Of a stretch of DNA of 64,000 nt, positions 21,246 to 31,139 are shown one piece after another (position 1 is the stretch's first letter; every line of letters starts with the position of its first letter). Source of the stretch: Angiostrongylus vasorum (Eukaryota; Nematoda; Chromadorea; Rhabditida; Metastrongylidae); NCBI GenBank assembly GCA_018806985.1, contig JADANN010000050.1:37557-101556 (forward strand). Direction: 5' to 3'. The position numbers and the translations under genes were made by a program. Under the pieces are notes generated by a model. That model ran no database searches, had not been told where the DNA came from, and worked only from the letters and a program-made list of their open reading frames with translations.

Positions 21246-22244
21246 AGCCAAGTCAGTCTTTCGTCATGAATTCGTTTTCATGCAGACCAAGTCCATCCCT
21301 CTCGCAATTCTCGGCATAGCTCTGATAAGGCGTTACGATGTGGGTGGAAGGGAGGCATTGTAAGGAGGGCCGAACCAGAACCTTGTTTCCTGATGTAATA
21401 GACTGCAACACTAACCCATCTACAAGATAATAATAACAGTAATGAATAATGATAATTACTGGAAGAGCAGCAACTATGGTTCACAGACTGAGTTGATACA
21501 CCAGTCTTAAAACACTTCCCGAAAGCTGTGATATTAACGTTACGAAAACATCTTTATCACATTTGTGTCATCCGCATATTATTTTTAAAATGGCAGAATT
21601 CCGGAGTTATGGCAGCAGTCAAAGCAATAGGGTTTTTTAAGTTTTCGCTAGCAATGGAAAGGCTTCCTCGAATAGATGTTGAAAGTTGATAACTAACTAT
21701 TTTCTGCTCCTGGGTTAACAGCAACAGAATCGCATCGGGGGTTGGGATGTGACGTTCACAGTGAGTTGACACAAAAATGACTTCGATTATTGGGTCCGGG
21801 AGGCCGGCGCCGCGACCCTGCTGTTCCAGAACATCAAACACCTGGAAAACAGAGTTTTCACTAACCGCTTGAGTCTATATCGATCTTTTCAATTAAAATA
21901 TCTAAAGCCACGGAAACCATGTTAATGTGAAGATGCAGGCTAAATTATTAGAAATCGATTCTCTCATTGAACGTATCTGAAAAATGTGAACTCACTGCTT
22001 GCATTACAGTACGCATCACAAATTGTATGGCTCCATTTTCACTCGTCGAAATGCCTGAGCAGTTGCACCAGCAGCCATTGAGTAAACCATGGGTAACGGC
22101 AAGGTGAAGCCCATAACATTAAAGCTCCTCGAGCTCATTGTAGCTAAATCTCGCAGTTTTTTGCCGAATAAATGCAAGTTGAATGATAACATCACAGTGT
22201 TTCGAATGTGTGAATAAAAGCTGCCCAATTTTTTAAAATTTATT

Positions 22245-22500
22245 TCTCATAACCTATCCTTCACATCCACTGCGTGCATCCAAACACTTCTTGCGTTCGA
22301 TTCGCTCCATCGCACCCATCATCCCGAAAACCTTCTAAGTTTGCCTCGGGCATTCGGCTGCTCTTTGAGGACTTTTCTCTCGTCATGAATGTCGTTGAAT
22401 GATGGTCGACCGCGTCACTGAGTTTTTGTATTGTAAATAGTGGACTATGCACAGACAAGCCCGGTACAAATTTTCAGCTCCGTGGAGGGATGAAAGATTT
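22245..22500 (-). repeat. Interspersed repeat R3 next to gene copy 2
   Basis: Same position relative to exon 1 as in copies 1 and 3. The minus strand reads HSPLFTIQKLS and STTFMTREKSS in one frame. Confidence 0.5.
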
Positions 22501-22769
22501 CGTGATTCCGGCGTGAGGTCCAACCGACACCGCCCTCGAAAAAACGTTGAAGTGAAAAAAAGGTTGAAAAAGCTCCAAATAGAGGGACACTATGATAATC
22601 GCTGTAATTTCATCACTTAACATGATTTACTGATAATATAATCGTAGAAATCGTTCAAGGGTTGTAGATGAAAGTTAGGACTAACGAACCCTGTCAAACA
22701 TATAAGTAAAGAAATTGATAAATAGTGAACTAAATAGCTGTGCTTAATTTTTTCCGTTTAATTCTCATA

Positions 22770-23390
22770 TTAACGGTGTCATCACCTGAATCACCTGACC
22801 TGTCGGCCTTTTGATCGTCGAGTAACTCTAGTAGGCGACGGAAAATCATCCACCTTTCCGTGTCGCGTGCAAGAGCATCACAAATTATTTTGCTCGATCT
22901 AGAGACTCGTTGAGCATCATACAATTTTGTTGGGTTTTAATGAAGAACTGAGGCAATCGGGTTGCTGGTCGTTCTACAGTACATCCGATGTTCGGAGGAA
23001 TCCAAGCACTAATGGCTCTGGTCCATCGATTGTTGTCAATGCGCATTACGTGTCCGGCATATCTTACCTCTAAAAGTCTGGCGTATAGAACGGTATTTTT
23101 GATTTCTGACCGTTCAAGCTTCGGCTCCTTTCTTTCGCTTGCTTGACGAGAGGTGCTCCTAGCATCGTTTATTCGAGTGCGCGTTCAATAACGCTGATTG
23201 ATCATCTCCCATCATGCTTACGCAGCAACCAGGTTTCAGATGCATACGTTAAGATAAGAAGTAGAGCGTAGTCGAAAAGGTGGGGACAGAATCGGGTGTT
23301 CTTTGTTCTCTTTCAATACATCTTCGATGCTCTTGAAAGATTTCTAGGCCACACGTTTCTTTGTGCTTAACTTAAAAACTTCTCATCGTG
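22770..23390 (-). mobile_element. RTE 3'-end fragment in unit copy 2
   Basis: Same insertion as at 1,985-2,590 and 47,525-48,120: minus-strand RTE C-terminal region and 3' tail, heavily frameshifted. Confidence 0.7.
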
Positions 23391-23469
23391 TTGCTGTTCA
23401 TGCGACTATGCAAGTGTTGTCTGCGTGGGACGATGAGTGAGACCCAACCAGGTTGAATAATCACTTTGA

Positions 23470-25060
23470 CAAAAGGCGCCTTGTTACGTTTGATGGTGAG
23501 GCACTCATCTTTCCTTTTCACCTTTTTACTTTTGAAATTTAGCCATACGTTGGAATAGTCTTGCACGTCGATGTGTTTTGATTGCTGCACAAGCATCTTG
23601 ACAGTGACTTTAAAACCATCATCGTTGAGAATTCGTCCCCCTGTTTGTCCTTAGGACACGTCAAGTTTTAATTTTCCCAAATAAATGTTACTTTATAAGG
23701 ACACAAAGTGGCCTACCGTTTTCCCATTGTATTCCTTACCGCATGCTTTAATGGTTAGAGACACTCTACTCGTGGGATAAATGCTGTGTCCCAGGCACAC
23801 CGAGCCACCCTTCTCGTCGGGGTTGGAAAGTTGGAACCAGATTATGGGAGGACATCAGCAATGACTCGATAGACCGGTAGGCTACCGTTAATGTAAGGGC
23901 CAGATCGTCCAATCATCTCTTACGGCGCTCAACAAAGCTGAATGCTCAGCGTATCTCTCAATGATGGATCAACGCCGAGCGCTTTACCTTTTGCTTTTGT
24001 AACAAGAGTAGATAGAATAGGATTTTGCTTAGGTTTCGAACAATATTTTGCGGAACAACCCTAGCTTTTGTTGTTACCCCGGTGACTGGTGCTTTAGCGA
24101 CTCTCTCGTTTTCTCTTTTTTGGCGCGCACATTCTTAGCCGCTCGTTACATGTTTTTTGATAAGTACATCATTCATATGTTAAAGGTGAGAGGAAAGGTA
24201 GGCCACTAATATACCTTCGCTAATTGATTATCGATACCATTTTGTTATGTGGCCACTTTCTAAAAACTATATTAGGAAGTTTAAAGAAGGTGGCCTGTTA
24301 CGGTTGGCTTTCTTGCCTAAATTTCGTGCACTCTGACTACCTATTTACTATTTCGAATCACTTTTCCATCTTTCATTGTGTGGGATAGACGATGAACCAG
24401 TAGTCTGTATATCAATAGTAGAGTAAGGATCGGCGATCAAGAACTGGAGTTTCCACATTTATACATGAAAGCGATGGCAAGCTTTGGTGCTAATCGCTGT
24501 TTCATAAACGCAACGCTATAATCTGTACAAAATATCTTCCCGACCACCTAAAGACTAAACAACCAAATCACCGTTTAAGAGGCTCATTAACTTTTCATTA
24601 AGTAAGCCCTACATATTTGCTCTCTCTTCATCCTCTACAATGAGCACGTAACATCTAATGACTCCATTGCATGTGTGCAGTTTGGTTGCGCACACCATAG
24701 ATGAACTAGGAATATTTTGGTATTATGTATATGAACTGGTACGAATTTTTAAAAGCTGCGTTGCGATGATCTTGAGAAGTCGTTTTATTCCATCCACTGG
24801 TCCGCCTATGGCACCGCTGATAATACTAACCGTAAGTTATGACGAATCGATAAATGCGAGGTCTTCAATAGAAGTGAACTTATATCTTTTAGTAAGCAAA
24901 TATAAGATAAGACAAGTTGATTGACTACTCTTGAGCTGATGGATTAATAGAAGGCTCTAAACCCTCTGCATTTTTCGTGTTTACCCATCCCACTCTATAG
25001 TTTTCAATATCGATACTTATACTTGTTTCCGGATGATGCTCGATGGAGGGAAGCTGTTAA
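23470..25060 (-). pseudogene. Penelope-like remnant P3
   Basis: Minus-strand GIY-YIG remnant at 23,480-23,745, a SINE at 23,745-24,010, and reverse transcriptase remnants at 24,030-25,060. These are the same parts and order as P1. Many stops; the RT catalytic box is not intact. Confidence 0.6.
23745..24010 (+). mobile_element. tRNA-derived SINE, copy S2
   Basis: GTTAGAGACACTCT start, a CCCAGGCACACCGAG segment, AGGCTACCGTTAATGTA, and the end ATCAACGCCGAGCGCTTTACC. Same insertion as S1 and S3. Confidence 0.55.
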
Positions 25061-25290
25061 AACTGGCCAATTCACTCCTCTAATTACATACAGCAGGATA
25101 TCGGAGTAAAATGATGATGATTTTGAAGTGACTGTCAGATTCCTAGCGCACGAATCAAAAAACATCACATTATATACATACTAGATCTTCATTAATACTA
25201 TGCGTAGTTTATTTAGTTGTATGGAAATCGTTAGACAAAACACCAGACTATGATGGAGACGAAGTTGAAACGGCGACATGTTAATCCTAA
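25060..25290 (+). pseudogene. Penelope GIY-YIG remnant (empty RTE-A site)
   Basis: Equivalent of P2 without the RTE. The sequence around 25,125-25,165 runs from KMMMILK-like coding through GACTGTCAGATTCCTAGCGC without interruption, where unit 1 has the RTE between two TGACAGGATCCT copies. A deletion of about 215 bases follows. It ends in a degenerate hammerhead-like motif at 25,246-25,277 (ATGATGGA, GAC/GTT, GAAAC). Confidence 0.6.
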
Positions 25291-25349
25291 CGACAACCGC
25301 AACTCATATCTAGCTCGCGTCGGGTCAACAAAAGCCGCTTGTAAGATTA

Positions 25350-25353
25350 GGTA

Positions 25354-25382
<29 letters not shown>
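25350..25382 (+). repeat. TA dinucleotide microsatellite
   Basis: About twelve TA repeats followed by TTTATATTTATAT. Confidence 0.9.
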
Positions 25383-25384
<2 letters not shown>

Positions 25385-25431
25385 CTAATATTAATGCCAG
25401 TTTACTGAAAGCCGCGCTTTTAACCTACGAA

Positions 25432-25562
25432 TTAGTGACTGGCCCCACCTGGACCTGATGCACACCCAAACACTGTAGTAACAGCGAGAAGAGAAAACAG
25501 TAGCGGACGTGTTGCATCTATTGCCATGTTGACCAGCATGTTCATTTTCAACAGAATCACAC
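25432..25562 (-). other. 131-base terminal-exon-like piece, unit copy 2
   Basis: Same length as 9,042-9,172 with an open minus-strand frame ending VFGCASGPGGASH and a stop, after a TTTTTCAG acceptor. No indel separates the copies, but about 12 of 37 residues after the methionine differ, which does not show strong constraint. Confidence 0.3.
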
Positions 25563-26586
25563 CTGAAAAAAATTAGGTAAATTGCACCTATTGAGAAGGT
25601 GACTTGAAAAAGAGAAATTCCTGTTTTTTTTAGGGTTATTGTGAAAGCAATGAATTTTTCCTGAGATTTCGTACTCAGTGAGCGTAACTTATGGACATTA
25701 TGGATCTCTTTGGTTTTTTAAGAGTTTTACATACCCCGAAACTGTTCGACTCAAAGAGAAATTCAAGGCAACGTTTTGATAAGGCTTTGAGCCCTTAACA
25801 CTAGAGGTTCCTCTATTGCAAGGCATATGGCTATCGACAATCAAAAGCGATGTATAAAACAAAAACGACGTAAGTGAAAGCGGTTACTTGAAGACAATTC
25901 AATGAAAGCGCTGATTTCTCATATGCTACAGGGTTAAATTGGATTTCGGCCATATTATTTTCGCTGCAGTGACATTAAATTTTAGATTTCCCACAACTCA
26001 AAAAAAATGCAGAATTGAAAGAAAAATCCATCCATCGAAATATCGAATGAAAACAAAGAAAAGCACAAAAGTGGAACGACAGAAAAGAGGCAGAACTTTC
26101 GGTTTGCAACATTTTTAGCAAAACAATCCTTAGCAGTGAAAATCATGGTCATTCAGCACTAGTCGTTTCTCTTTTCAATGGTCTATAAGTGTGAGACCCG
26201 TGCCTCTGAGGGTAGGAGGACTCGTTGGCTCAAGGAAGCTCATCTGCGTAATTTCACTAAAGGATTCGAGGACCGCATCGTGAAAAAAAAACAGTTTCGT
26301 TAGAGCATAACGTGTTATCGCACCGCTTTTGTATCCAGCACTTTAGACCGGGCCTCCACTGAATAATGGAAGGAAACTGGGCGTGGTTTAGGAATAATGT
26401 CCGAACGACACTAAAATGTGGCTTCCTTTGCCACCTTTTTAAAAATGTTTCCAAGTTTCTAATTTATAAAAAAAGGTAAATGCTTTAGGAGTGCCGTCTC
26501 AACCTCTCAATTTCTCCTTTACCATGTAGAAAAAATAAAAAATTGCTACTTATTTGTACAGAAACAACCATTTCATTTGACCAATA

Positions 26587-26925
26587 ACTGCGTTAAGGGC
26601 GCCTGTAGCGCAATGATCGGAGCGCCCTGCAATACACGTGGGATCAATCCCAGCACCCTAGGCCCACCAAGGTTTCCATTCCACTGGGTTCAGCAAACTG
26701 TTACTAGTCTTGTTTGGGAGGACAGCAGTGCTGCCTCGGTATATCGGTGGGCCACCATGAATCATTGTGAAGGCCAGATATGCATTCAGTCACCTCCAAC
26801 GATGCTTAATGAAATCGATTGCATGGCACATCGCTTAGGAATTGTTCAACGCCGAGAGCTTTATCTTTTTTATCTTTTATAATTAAGCAGATTATCTTTT
26901 ATCTTTTGTAATTGCATTCCTTTCG
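26587..26925 (+). mobile_element. tRNA-derived SINE, copy S4 (best preserved promoter)
   Basis: The head is tRNA-like: TAGCGCAATGATCGG fits an RNA polymerase III A box and GGATCAATCC a B box, spaced as in a tRNA gene. A body with CCTAGGCCCACCAAGG, GGGAGGACAGCAG and GGCCAGATATGCATTCAG follows, then a TTTTATCTTTT-rich tail. Short imperfect direct repeats (AATAACTGCGTT / GTAATTGCATT) flank it. Unit 1 has the uninterrupted site near 10,175-10,185; unit 3 has the same insertion at 49,775. Confidence 0.75.
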
Positions 26926-27099
26926 GTGTTTTTTTTAGGTAAGAAACCTTTTGAGAATGGCTGCTTATCAAATGGAAGAAGTTCCTGCACCTTTTCAAAA
27001 TTCCGTTTCTCCACATTTAGTGATTGTGTTTTGGACTTATTGTTTAATTGCTGTGAGGGACTAAAAAGAAGTGTTGCAAAAAAAAACGCGGTGCAGATG

Positions 27100-27350
27100 G
27101 CGATGTGCTAATGAGGCCGATTATCACAATCACGGTACTGTACGACACCGCACGGGATCCACCACGTTTCCTCTACATCCGGAGTCGTACGCTTACAACA
27201 GGATTGTCTGGTTACACTTGCAACAAGTTAGTCTTTGCAATTCAAGTGATAATGTTGTACCCTTTCCATTTCAGCACTCCGTTGAGAATCTGCTCGAGCA
27301 CCAGTTTGCGACATTCATAGAAGAAAAGACAATCTTCGAGTAACAGCTAA
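27100..27350. repeat. Unit segment X, copy 2
   Basis: Equivalent of 10,380-10,600 and 50,265-50,490. The plus strand reads RPIITITVLYDTA and then LTTGLSGYTCN; not assignable. Confidence 0.35.
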
Positions 27351-28412
27351 GCCGAAATCTAGAGAGCTCGAAGACGTTCGTGGATGAAGGAATGCGGGGA
27401 AGCGAATCGAATCGAGAAGTGATGAGACACGAAGAGTTTCGAGTTTTTTTTATTTTGTTCCAAACGATCCGTCATGCCTCTGATGAAGAATCGTGTGGAA
27501 TAAGATAATGCAGAAATGAAATGAAAATGAAATAATACTTTTAAGGATATCCATTCCCACTGTTAAATTTAAACCCTATTCAATCATCGGCTTTAATACT
27601 AGCAATGAGCGTGTTGACAAAGCTCACAAAGTTTTTGTCTACTTAACGACCACTTGACTGTGAACTTTTTAACACTTTCATGATGAATGACATCTATAAG
27701 TGTCACAGTGGTTTTCGGGAGTGACGGCAAAACATCTCTGGAGGTTACAGAGCAAAGCCAAAAAATTAGGTCACTGAAAATCAAAATCAATCACTGAAAA
27801 TACGCCAAATTGAGTGTCGTCGAAATACTGTTGGAAACTTCTTTCGTTTGCTCCCGAAATACTTAGAAATCATTTATAAGATATTTCCATGAATGTGAAG
27901 CTCTTACACAATTCCAGTATGATACGAATTCTCGAACACTGAGTTTCTCCTAAACCATGAATAAAAAAACACATAGCAGCGCTGCGGGAATCACAGCCGT
28001 TTTATGAGATTTAATGAATGTCGATTGAAGGTGAATAAGCACTTCTGTAGAAGTTACAGTGAATTTCTAAGCAGCCGGCTCCGCCAGGTGTTGGGTTGCA
28101 AAACATTCCACGCACTTTACATGCTGCCCGAACTACGGAGGGAACGCTATTTGGCAAACAGTACCTGCTGTTACCAGCGTCACCCCTCAACAGCGGTCTG
28201 AGGGCTTTTCCATGCTTTACATGAATTTACAACCAAGCCAGTAGCAGGTACCACAGATTTACTCTATTTCCATGGTCGACTTCCAATTAACCTCTTCATT
28301 GGATTATAAAAATGTCGTTCTCTTTTTTTTTCACAGCAATCGCGAGGTTGTTATTCAGCACACGTTTACTTCCTAACAGATATAACACGTACAATACATA
28401 CAACACAACGGT

Positions 28413-28449
28413 ACCCTAGGTTTCGGCAATATCGCCTTGTTCAAAGCCT
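28413..28449 (-). ncRNA. Hammerhead-like motif (left end of P5)
   Basis: Minus strand: AGGCT, TTGAACA in place of the box, helix II GGC/GCC around GATATT, GAAAC, then CTAGGGT. Box and cleavage triplet are degraded. Confidence 0.4.
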
Positions 28450-28669
28450 GGAAGGGTACACTAATATGTAATTTACTAGGTCAAACCTTTCAACAGCACA
28501 AATAGAAACATGAAAATCTGAACGACAATTATATTGTCTACGGTTCTCGAAAAACCACCGTTTTTTACTCGCCCTCCACCAAGAAGGAACAACTGTTCAG
28601 AGTCGCACATAGTTGATAGCTGCACCACCCCAATCAAAAACCAGTTCTGAGATACGAGGCTAGATCATG

Positions 28670-29950
28670 CGTTATCTCAGGGCATTCTTTCCTGCTATTC
28701 TTCCTCGGATTTTTGGAATTTCTCCAAAAACGCACGACAATTTTGCTCCTTGGTATTTTAGTCTCCAATGCGATGATAGCGACTTTTGCATCAAAATCTT
28801 TTCCGCTATGTTTTTCGTATCCTATGCGTGCCTAATGGGGTATTTCGTCTTGCTTTTCGTTTGCCATCTAGGGGTTCTTTTCATGAGGACACATAAACGT
28901 CTGCCCTTTTCGTCAATATATTAGTCTCCGCAAGTACTACAGAAATGAGGCATATCGTACCTGAACTCATGCAGTCACCGTCCGTGCCTTAAGGGTAATT
29001 TACGGAATTTGGTGTTTCACATAGACGGTCACATAGGCGGTTACAAACTAAGTGACAACGTAAAGTATCCGGTGGTGTTTCAAATATCGCTCTCAATTCT
29101 TCTACATCCGACATTCTTAAGCATTTAATGAAGGGCAAGATAAAGGGGATCTTTTTTTCAGCCGAAAGCGCTTCGTTTTTGGGGGCGTCGTCGTCCTTCC
29201 AAACTTATCTCTTCGGGTTACTATTTCGTAGCCATTGGAGATAGCTATTCGCCGAGCCAAGTTGCGCGATTCTTCTTTGGTTCCCTACTTGTGCACACAG
29301 AGGTTTTTCACAAGCACCCCGTTTCTGCGTGTAGAGTGGGAAGAAAGAAAATAAACCAGCATGTTCTCGTTACTTGGCTTTTCGGTTTCGACTTTGTCGT
29401 GTAACCGCTACTTGATAAGTTTATTTAAACGCTTAGAAACGGAAGCCAGTTTCTTCTTGGTTTCTCCAGAGTTAACTTAATGTACTCATACTGCTCGTTC
29501 AATAATTAAAACCATTTGTCTATTTCCTCCTGCGTAGAAAAGATAATTGCAGTATAGTAGTGGCCGGAGACTGAGAACGGGAGCTTCTACTTTAGACATA
29601 AATGCAATCGCAAGGCTTGGTAGCAGTTGTTGTCTCATTGCAAACCCTTTAATTTGTGCGAACTGTTCCCCAGACCATCTGAAAACCGAGAAGTTTAGGC
29701 ACCCTTTTAAGAAAACCATGAGCTGCTAAGCGGACAATCCATGCATGTTTATTCTTCCTTCATGTTCAACAAAAAGTTCGAAGATGGCATGCATTGCGGA
29801 GTCATTCGATACGATGGTGTACACCGCGGTAACGTCGAAAGACTCCATCACGCAGGCTTTATTAAAAAAACGCGTTACGTGGTCGTTGCAGGAAAATTTG
29901 GGTGTTGGTGAGATGAGCTCGAATGTGGTTAAGCAGCTGGGCAAGTACTA
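28670..29950 (-). pseudogene. P5 reverse transcriptase and GIY-YIG coding remnant
   Basis: Recognisable minus-strand peptides: MESFDVTAVYTIVSNDSAMHAIFELFVEHE cut by a stop (RT motif A), SGEQFAQIKGFAMRQQLLPSLAIAFM (motif B, with a changed GQ), and LLYCNYLFYA where the catalytic YIDD box should be, so catalysis is lost. The GIY-YIG part lies at 28,670-28,950 in shifted frames. Confidence 0.65.
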
Positions 29951-29968
29951 GGCTTAGAAATCTGTACC

Positions 29969-29994
29969 CGGCGATACTGCCGAAACGTCAGCTA
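29969..29994 (+). ncRNA. Partial hammerhead motif (right end of P5)
   Basis: Starts at helix II (GGC/GCC around GATACT), then an intact GAAAC, GTC and AGCTACC. The CTGANGA box is absent and coding DNA abuts directly. Confidence 0.45.
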
Positions 29995-30094
29995 CCGTTG
30001 TGTTGTATGTGTTACACCTGTGAGGAAGTAAACGTTTGCTGAATAACAAGAACTCGCAATTGCTGTAAAGAAGAGAACGACAGATTTACTGTGT

Positions 30095-30420
30095 TTCATT
30101 CATACGACACATCTTCACGTGCAAGGTGCTGATCTCAGCACTTCTCACATTCTTATTCGTTTCCTAGCGTCCATCATCCACGAAGGTCCTCCAAATATTG
30201 TCTTTCGCTTTTGCTTCTGCTTGAGGATGTTCCATTCATCATGTAGGTGCTAGAATGTGGGTCGATTCGATTATCCTTAGAGTCCTTTTAGACCCGCGCT
30301 AGAGCTTTTCTACTTGGATTGTAGAGAGCTACTTTTTTCTAAGGCAAGTCCGGCACCAATTGTAAACTCTTTCATCAATAACTCCCGCAACCGACTTTCT
30401 ATTAGTCTCTGCATTGATCG
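30095..30420 (-). repeat. Interspersed repeat R3 between two Penelope elements
   Basis: Shows the CATCATCCACGAAGG core and the downstream TTGAGGATGTTCCATTCATCATG part; not next to a gene exon here, which supports R3 being dispersed by itself. Confidence 0.5.
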
Positions 30421-30444
30421 AATAATTCTCCCTACTTTTTGTTT

Positions 30445-30790
30445 AGCAAACGCGAGGTGTTATTTTCTTTATTTACGCAAAAGCTGACGTTTCGGCGGAT
30501 TTCGCCTTCCTCAGAGTCTGAAAAGGTCAAGTTGACTGCAATATACACAGCCAAACACCATAACCAAACAGAGAAAATGATGAACCAAAATTCTACTCGC
30601 ATTGAACACGGAGTCTTTGCCCACTCACCGCTTTCTATGAGTCTTCAACTAAGTATTTCACGTGGAGACCAACCGCACAAAGTTCACATGGAAGCGTAAT
30701 ATGCCCCCTCCCACAAAATAACAGCCTTATATACTGCCCAGTATCCCGCGTGATAATGAGGCATTTTTCCCTACGGTTCATTTTCGGATT
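30445..30790 (-). repeat. Inverted terminal repeat (pseudo-LTR), left copy
   Basis: About 345 bases are the reverse complement of 32,835-33,190 with roughly 85-90 percent identity by eye: AGCAAACGCGAGGTGTTATT, the hammerhead-like motif, GTCAAGTTGACTGCAAT, CCGCTTTCTATGAGTCT and TTTCACGTGGAGA. Penelope elements are known to carry such pseudo-LTRs in either orientation. Confidence 0.7.
30482..30517 (-). ncRNA. Hammerhead-like motif, well preserved
   Basis: Minus strand: ACT, an intact CTGAGGA box, one A, a perfect helix II GGCG/CGCC with loop AAATC, GAAAC, a GTC cleavage triplet, then AGCT. Helix I is short, two clear pairs. Lies downstream of the GIY-YIG region of P6. Confidence 0.55.
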
Positions 30791-31030
30791 TCTGGAATTA
30801 ATCCAGAACGCCTCGAGAGTTTTGCGCGCTTGTGTTCTCGATTCCTTCGCGAGGATCGTGACACGTACTTCAAAGTCCTCTCCGCTATGTCTCTGGGTCC
30901 TATGCGTGCCTAGTGGGGTATTTGGTTTACGTTTGCCGACTAGGTGTTCTTTTATGCGGACACAGAGGGGTCTGCCCGTTTCGCCAATGTATTCGTCTCC
31001 GCACGCCCTTACAGGAGACCAGATAAACTA
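30770..31030 (-). pseudogene. P6 GIY-YIG endonuclease region
   Basis: Minus-strand reading in shifted frames gives the DEYIGET-like motif near 30,980-31,010, then R-P-L-C-V-R-I-K, K-R-K-P, and near 30,780 the L-E-A-F-W-I-N segment that holds the catalytic glutamate in intact copies. This nuclease is thought to cut target DNA for Penelope integration. Confidence 0.6.
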
Positions 31031-31139
31031 TACCCGAGCTCATGCAATCATCGTCTCTACCATTAGGGCAAATTATGCAATTTTTGCCTTGCACATAGAC
31101 GGCCATATAGGCGGTTACGAACTAGCTGGCGCCTAAGAT

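Larger units (their letters stand above)
18481..22138 (-). pseudogene. Small nematode gene family, copy 2 (all four exons, frameshifted)
   Basis: The only copy with all exons in the window. Exon 1 is 21,996-22,138 (MSSRSFNVMGF..., 7 bases shorter than in copy 1, which shifts the frame). Exon 2 starts at 21,841 (VFDVLEQQGRGAGLPDPII) with one extra base soon after. Exon 3 is 18,666-18,811 (PAMANMNTCIIISNTATAIC... FPATALTISGTLT), 146 bases, with a GTTTGA donor. Exon 4 is 18,481-18,610 (TTNVIMANWSREMWQGVVNR...) and has one extra base before the expected VATVS stop. Exon 1-2 and exon 3-4 phases fit a protein near 190 residues. Intron 2 is about 3 kb and has taken up an R3 copy, a hammerhead element and a 375-base repeat. 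Function unknown; a dead copy. Confidence 0.6.
20330..28260 (+). repeat. Segmental unit, copy 2
   Basis: Collinear with copy 1 and copy 3. It contains gene exons 1-2 (minus), an RTE 3' fragment (22,770-23,390), Penelope remnant P3 with a SINE, a Penelope GIY-YIG remnant (25,060-25,290) that shows the target of RTE-A without the insertion, the 131-base exon-like piece, a second SINE (26,587) and segment X. It is the most complete copy. Confidence 0.75.
28343..30070 (-). mobile_element. Penelope-like element P5 with inverted ends
   Basis: Ends: CAGCAATCGCGAGGTTGT at 28,343 and its partial complement CTCGCAATTGCTG near 30,060, with about 90 bases of inverted terminal similarity. Minus-strand order is reverse transcriptase (29,140-29,950) then GIY-YIG (28,670-28,950). 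Hammerhead-like motifs face outward at 28,413-28,449 (minus) and 29,969-29,994 (plus). This is the Penelope layout; the frames are broken. Confidence 0.65.

Noticed and set aside
26587..26660. A functional tRNA gene
   Set aside because: The A and B boxes look tRNA-like, but no acceptor stem closes and the sequence continues into a repeated body and tail shared with other copies; it is a SINE head.
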